A DNA stretch of 64,000 bases from Hippophae tibetana (Eukaryota > Streptophyta > Magnoliopsida > Rosales > Elaeagnaceae): positions 78,910,449 through 78,974,448 of the forward strand of contig CM072810.1 of NCBI GenBank assembly GCA_037013495.1, given 5' to 3'. How positions within the stretch are numbered: the stretch's first letter is position 1; each line of letters opens with the position of its first letter. The translations under genes and the position numbers were made by a program. The notes beneath the pieces are model-generated. The model was not told the DNA's origin, did no database searches, and saw nothing but the letters and a program-made list of their open reading frames with translations. Shown piece by piece: positions 63,801 to 64,000 of this stretch.

Positions 63801-64000
63801 GTAGTTAATAGTTGGAACTCATATTTATCAAACTTTTTGTTGTTTTTGAAAATTTGAGCAGTAGTCCCTTCTTTTTCTCTTCGCTTATATTTTTTAAAGA
63901 ATAGAGATTGATTGAATAAATTAATAAATAACCCTTGGTCGGAACCAATATCTACTTTATTGCTCTTTTGAATAAAAGCGAAAGGAAGTAAAATGGAAAT
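60820..64000 (+). repeat. Copy of 49.6-52.8 kb (offset 11,206), cut by window end
   Basis: Matches 49614-52794, including GAATGAAAAAAATTATAAA, AGATTTTTTTGAATAAAATC, GATGCCACTTG, GTTCAACAATG and TATATCTCTTTC. The left edge is at about 60815, where GTTTACATAG precedes and GTTTCCAAAG is found in the other copy. The match is still running at the last base, so the block extends beyond the window. One seven-monomer repeat is complete (61126-63656). Confidence 0.86.
61849..62210 (+). repeat. A/B hybrid monomer (copy of 50643)
   Basis: Same hybrid as at 50643-51004, carried in the block copied at offset 11,206 bp. Confidence 0.88.

Larger units (their letters stand above)
1..64000. repeat. ~361-bp A/B dimeric satellite array, spans whole window
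   Basis: The same ~361 bp unit recurs from the first to the last base. For example, monomer starts (AAACC) fall at 372, 733, 1094, 1455, 1816 and 2179, giving steps of 361, 361, 361, 361 and 363. Types A and B alternate, so the fundamental period is about 723 bp. All units have the same orientation; no inverted block, no inserted element and no non-satellite stretch was seen. Base composition is A+T-rich, with frequent A and T runs. Long homogeneous arrays of this kind are known from eukaryotic heterochromatin, including centromeres. Assignment to a centromere here is only inference. No gene is present in any part of the window, so every gene-free stretch is explained by this satellite. The family is not recognised. 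Confidence 0.98.

Noticed and set aside
1-64000. CRISPR array
   Set aside because: The repeat is the entire ~361 bp unit with no short-repeat/unique-spacer alternation.
1-64000. CENP-B box in the monomer
   Set aside because: No match to the pattern NTTCGNNNNANNCGGGN was found by eye in either A or B; the only strong dyad is TTGGT-N4-ACCAA.
1-64000. Known satellites (Arabidopsis 180-bp centromere repeat, Drosophila 359-bp repeat, primate alpha satellite)
   Set aside because: The monomer sequence does not resemble what I remember of these families; similar length alone is not evidence. A beetle or plant origin remains possible but unsupported.
1-64000. Internal ~180-bp half-repeat within the 361-bp monomer
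   Set aside because: Comparing the first and second halves of A and of B shows no convincing alignment beyond shared A/T tracts.
1-64000. Inserted transposon, tRNA, rRNA or telomeric repeat
   Set aside because: Monomer starts keep a 357-366 bp spacing throughout, leaving no room for an insertion; no TTAGG, TTAGGG or TTTAGGG tract was seen.

Overview
The whole 64 kb window is one uninterrupted, A+T-rich (roughly 70-75% by eye) tandem satellite array. The unit is a monomer of about 361 bp (range about 357-366), so the window holds about 177 monomers, all head-to-tail in the same orientation. I found no gene, RNA gene, transposon, telomeric repeat or unique-sequence island. This is the architecture of eukaryotic constitutive heterochromatin (centromeric, pericentromeric or subtelomeric). 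I do not recognise the satellite family and cannot name the species. Monomers of about 360 bp, close to two nucleosome lengths, are common in both insects and plants.

Two related monomer types alternate almost without exception. Type A opens AAACCTTGCTAAGTGATG and type B opens AAACCCTATTTAAGTGACG. They align end to end and look roughly three-quarters identical. Together they form a dimer of about 723 bp. Each type splits into subtypes defined by linked variants. Eight A/B hybrid monomers, all switching in the same short shared tract, break the strict alternation. Both types keep an inverted repeat, TTGGT-N4-ACCAA, about 278 bp into the monomer.

Layout. 1-14.6 kb: nested copies at offsets 3,982, 1,451, 5,433, 10,137 and 3,980 bp. 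14.6-30.9 kb: a 6.6 kb block present twice (offset 9,760 bp) with no difference found by eye, flanking a 2.3 kb sub-block that is present three times in all. 31-37.6 kb: a mosaic with a 0.86 kb copy at offset 2,530. 37.6-49.9 kb: a higher-order repeat of six monomers (about 2,171 bp) in which two of five units carry an extra dimer (about 2,892 bp). 49.9-53.9 kb: a seven-monomer repeat (2,531 bp), its second copy lacking one monomer. 53.9-58.3 kb: a very homogeneous 723/1,446 bp repeat. 58.3-60.8 kb: a more diverged mosaic. 60.8-64 kb: a copy of 49.6-52.8 kb (offset 11,206 bp) running off the window.

There are no genes to work together. The biology visible is unequal exchange, segmental amplification and conversion in a satellite. 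The many short reading frames (60-138 codons, mostly minus strand) are the same chance frames repeated with the satellite.
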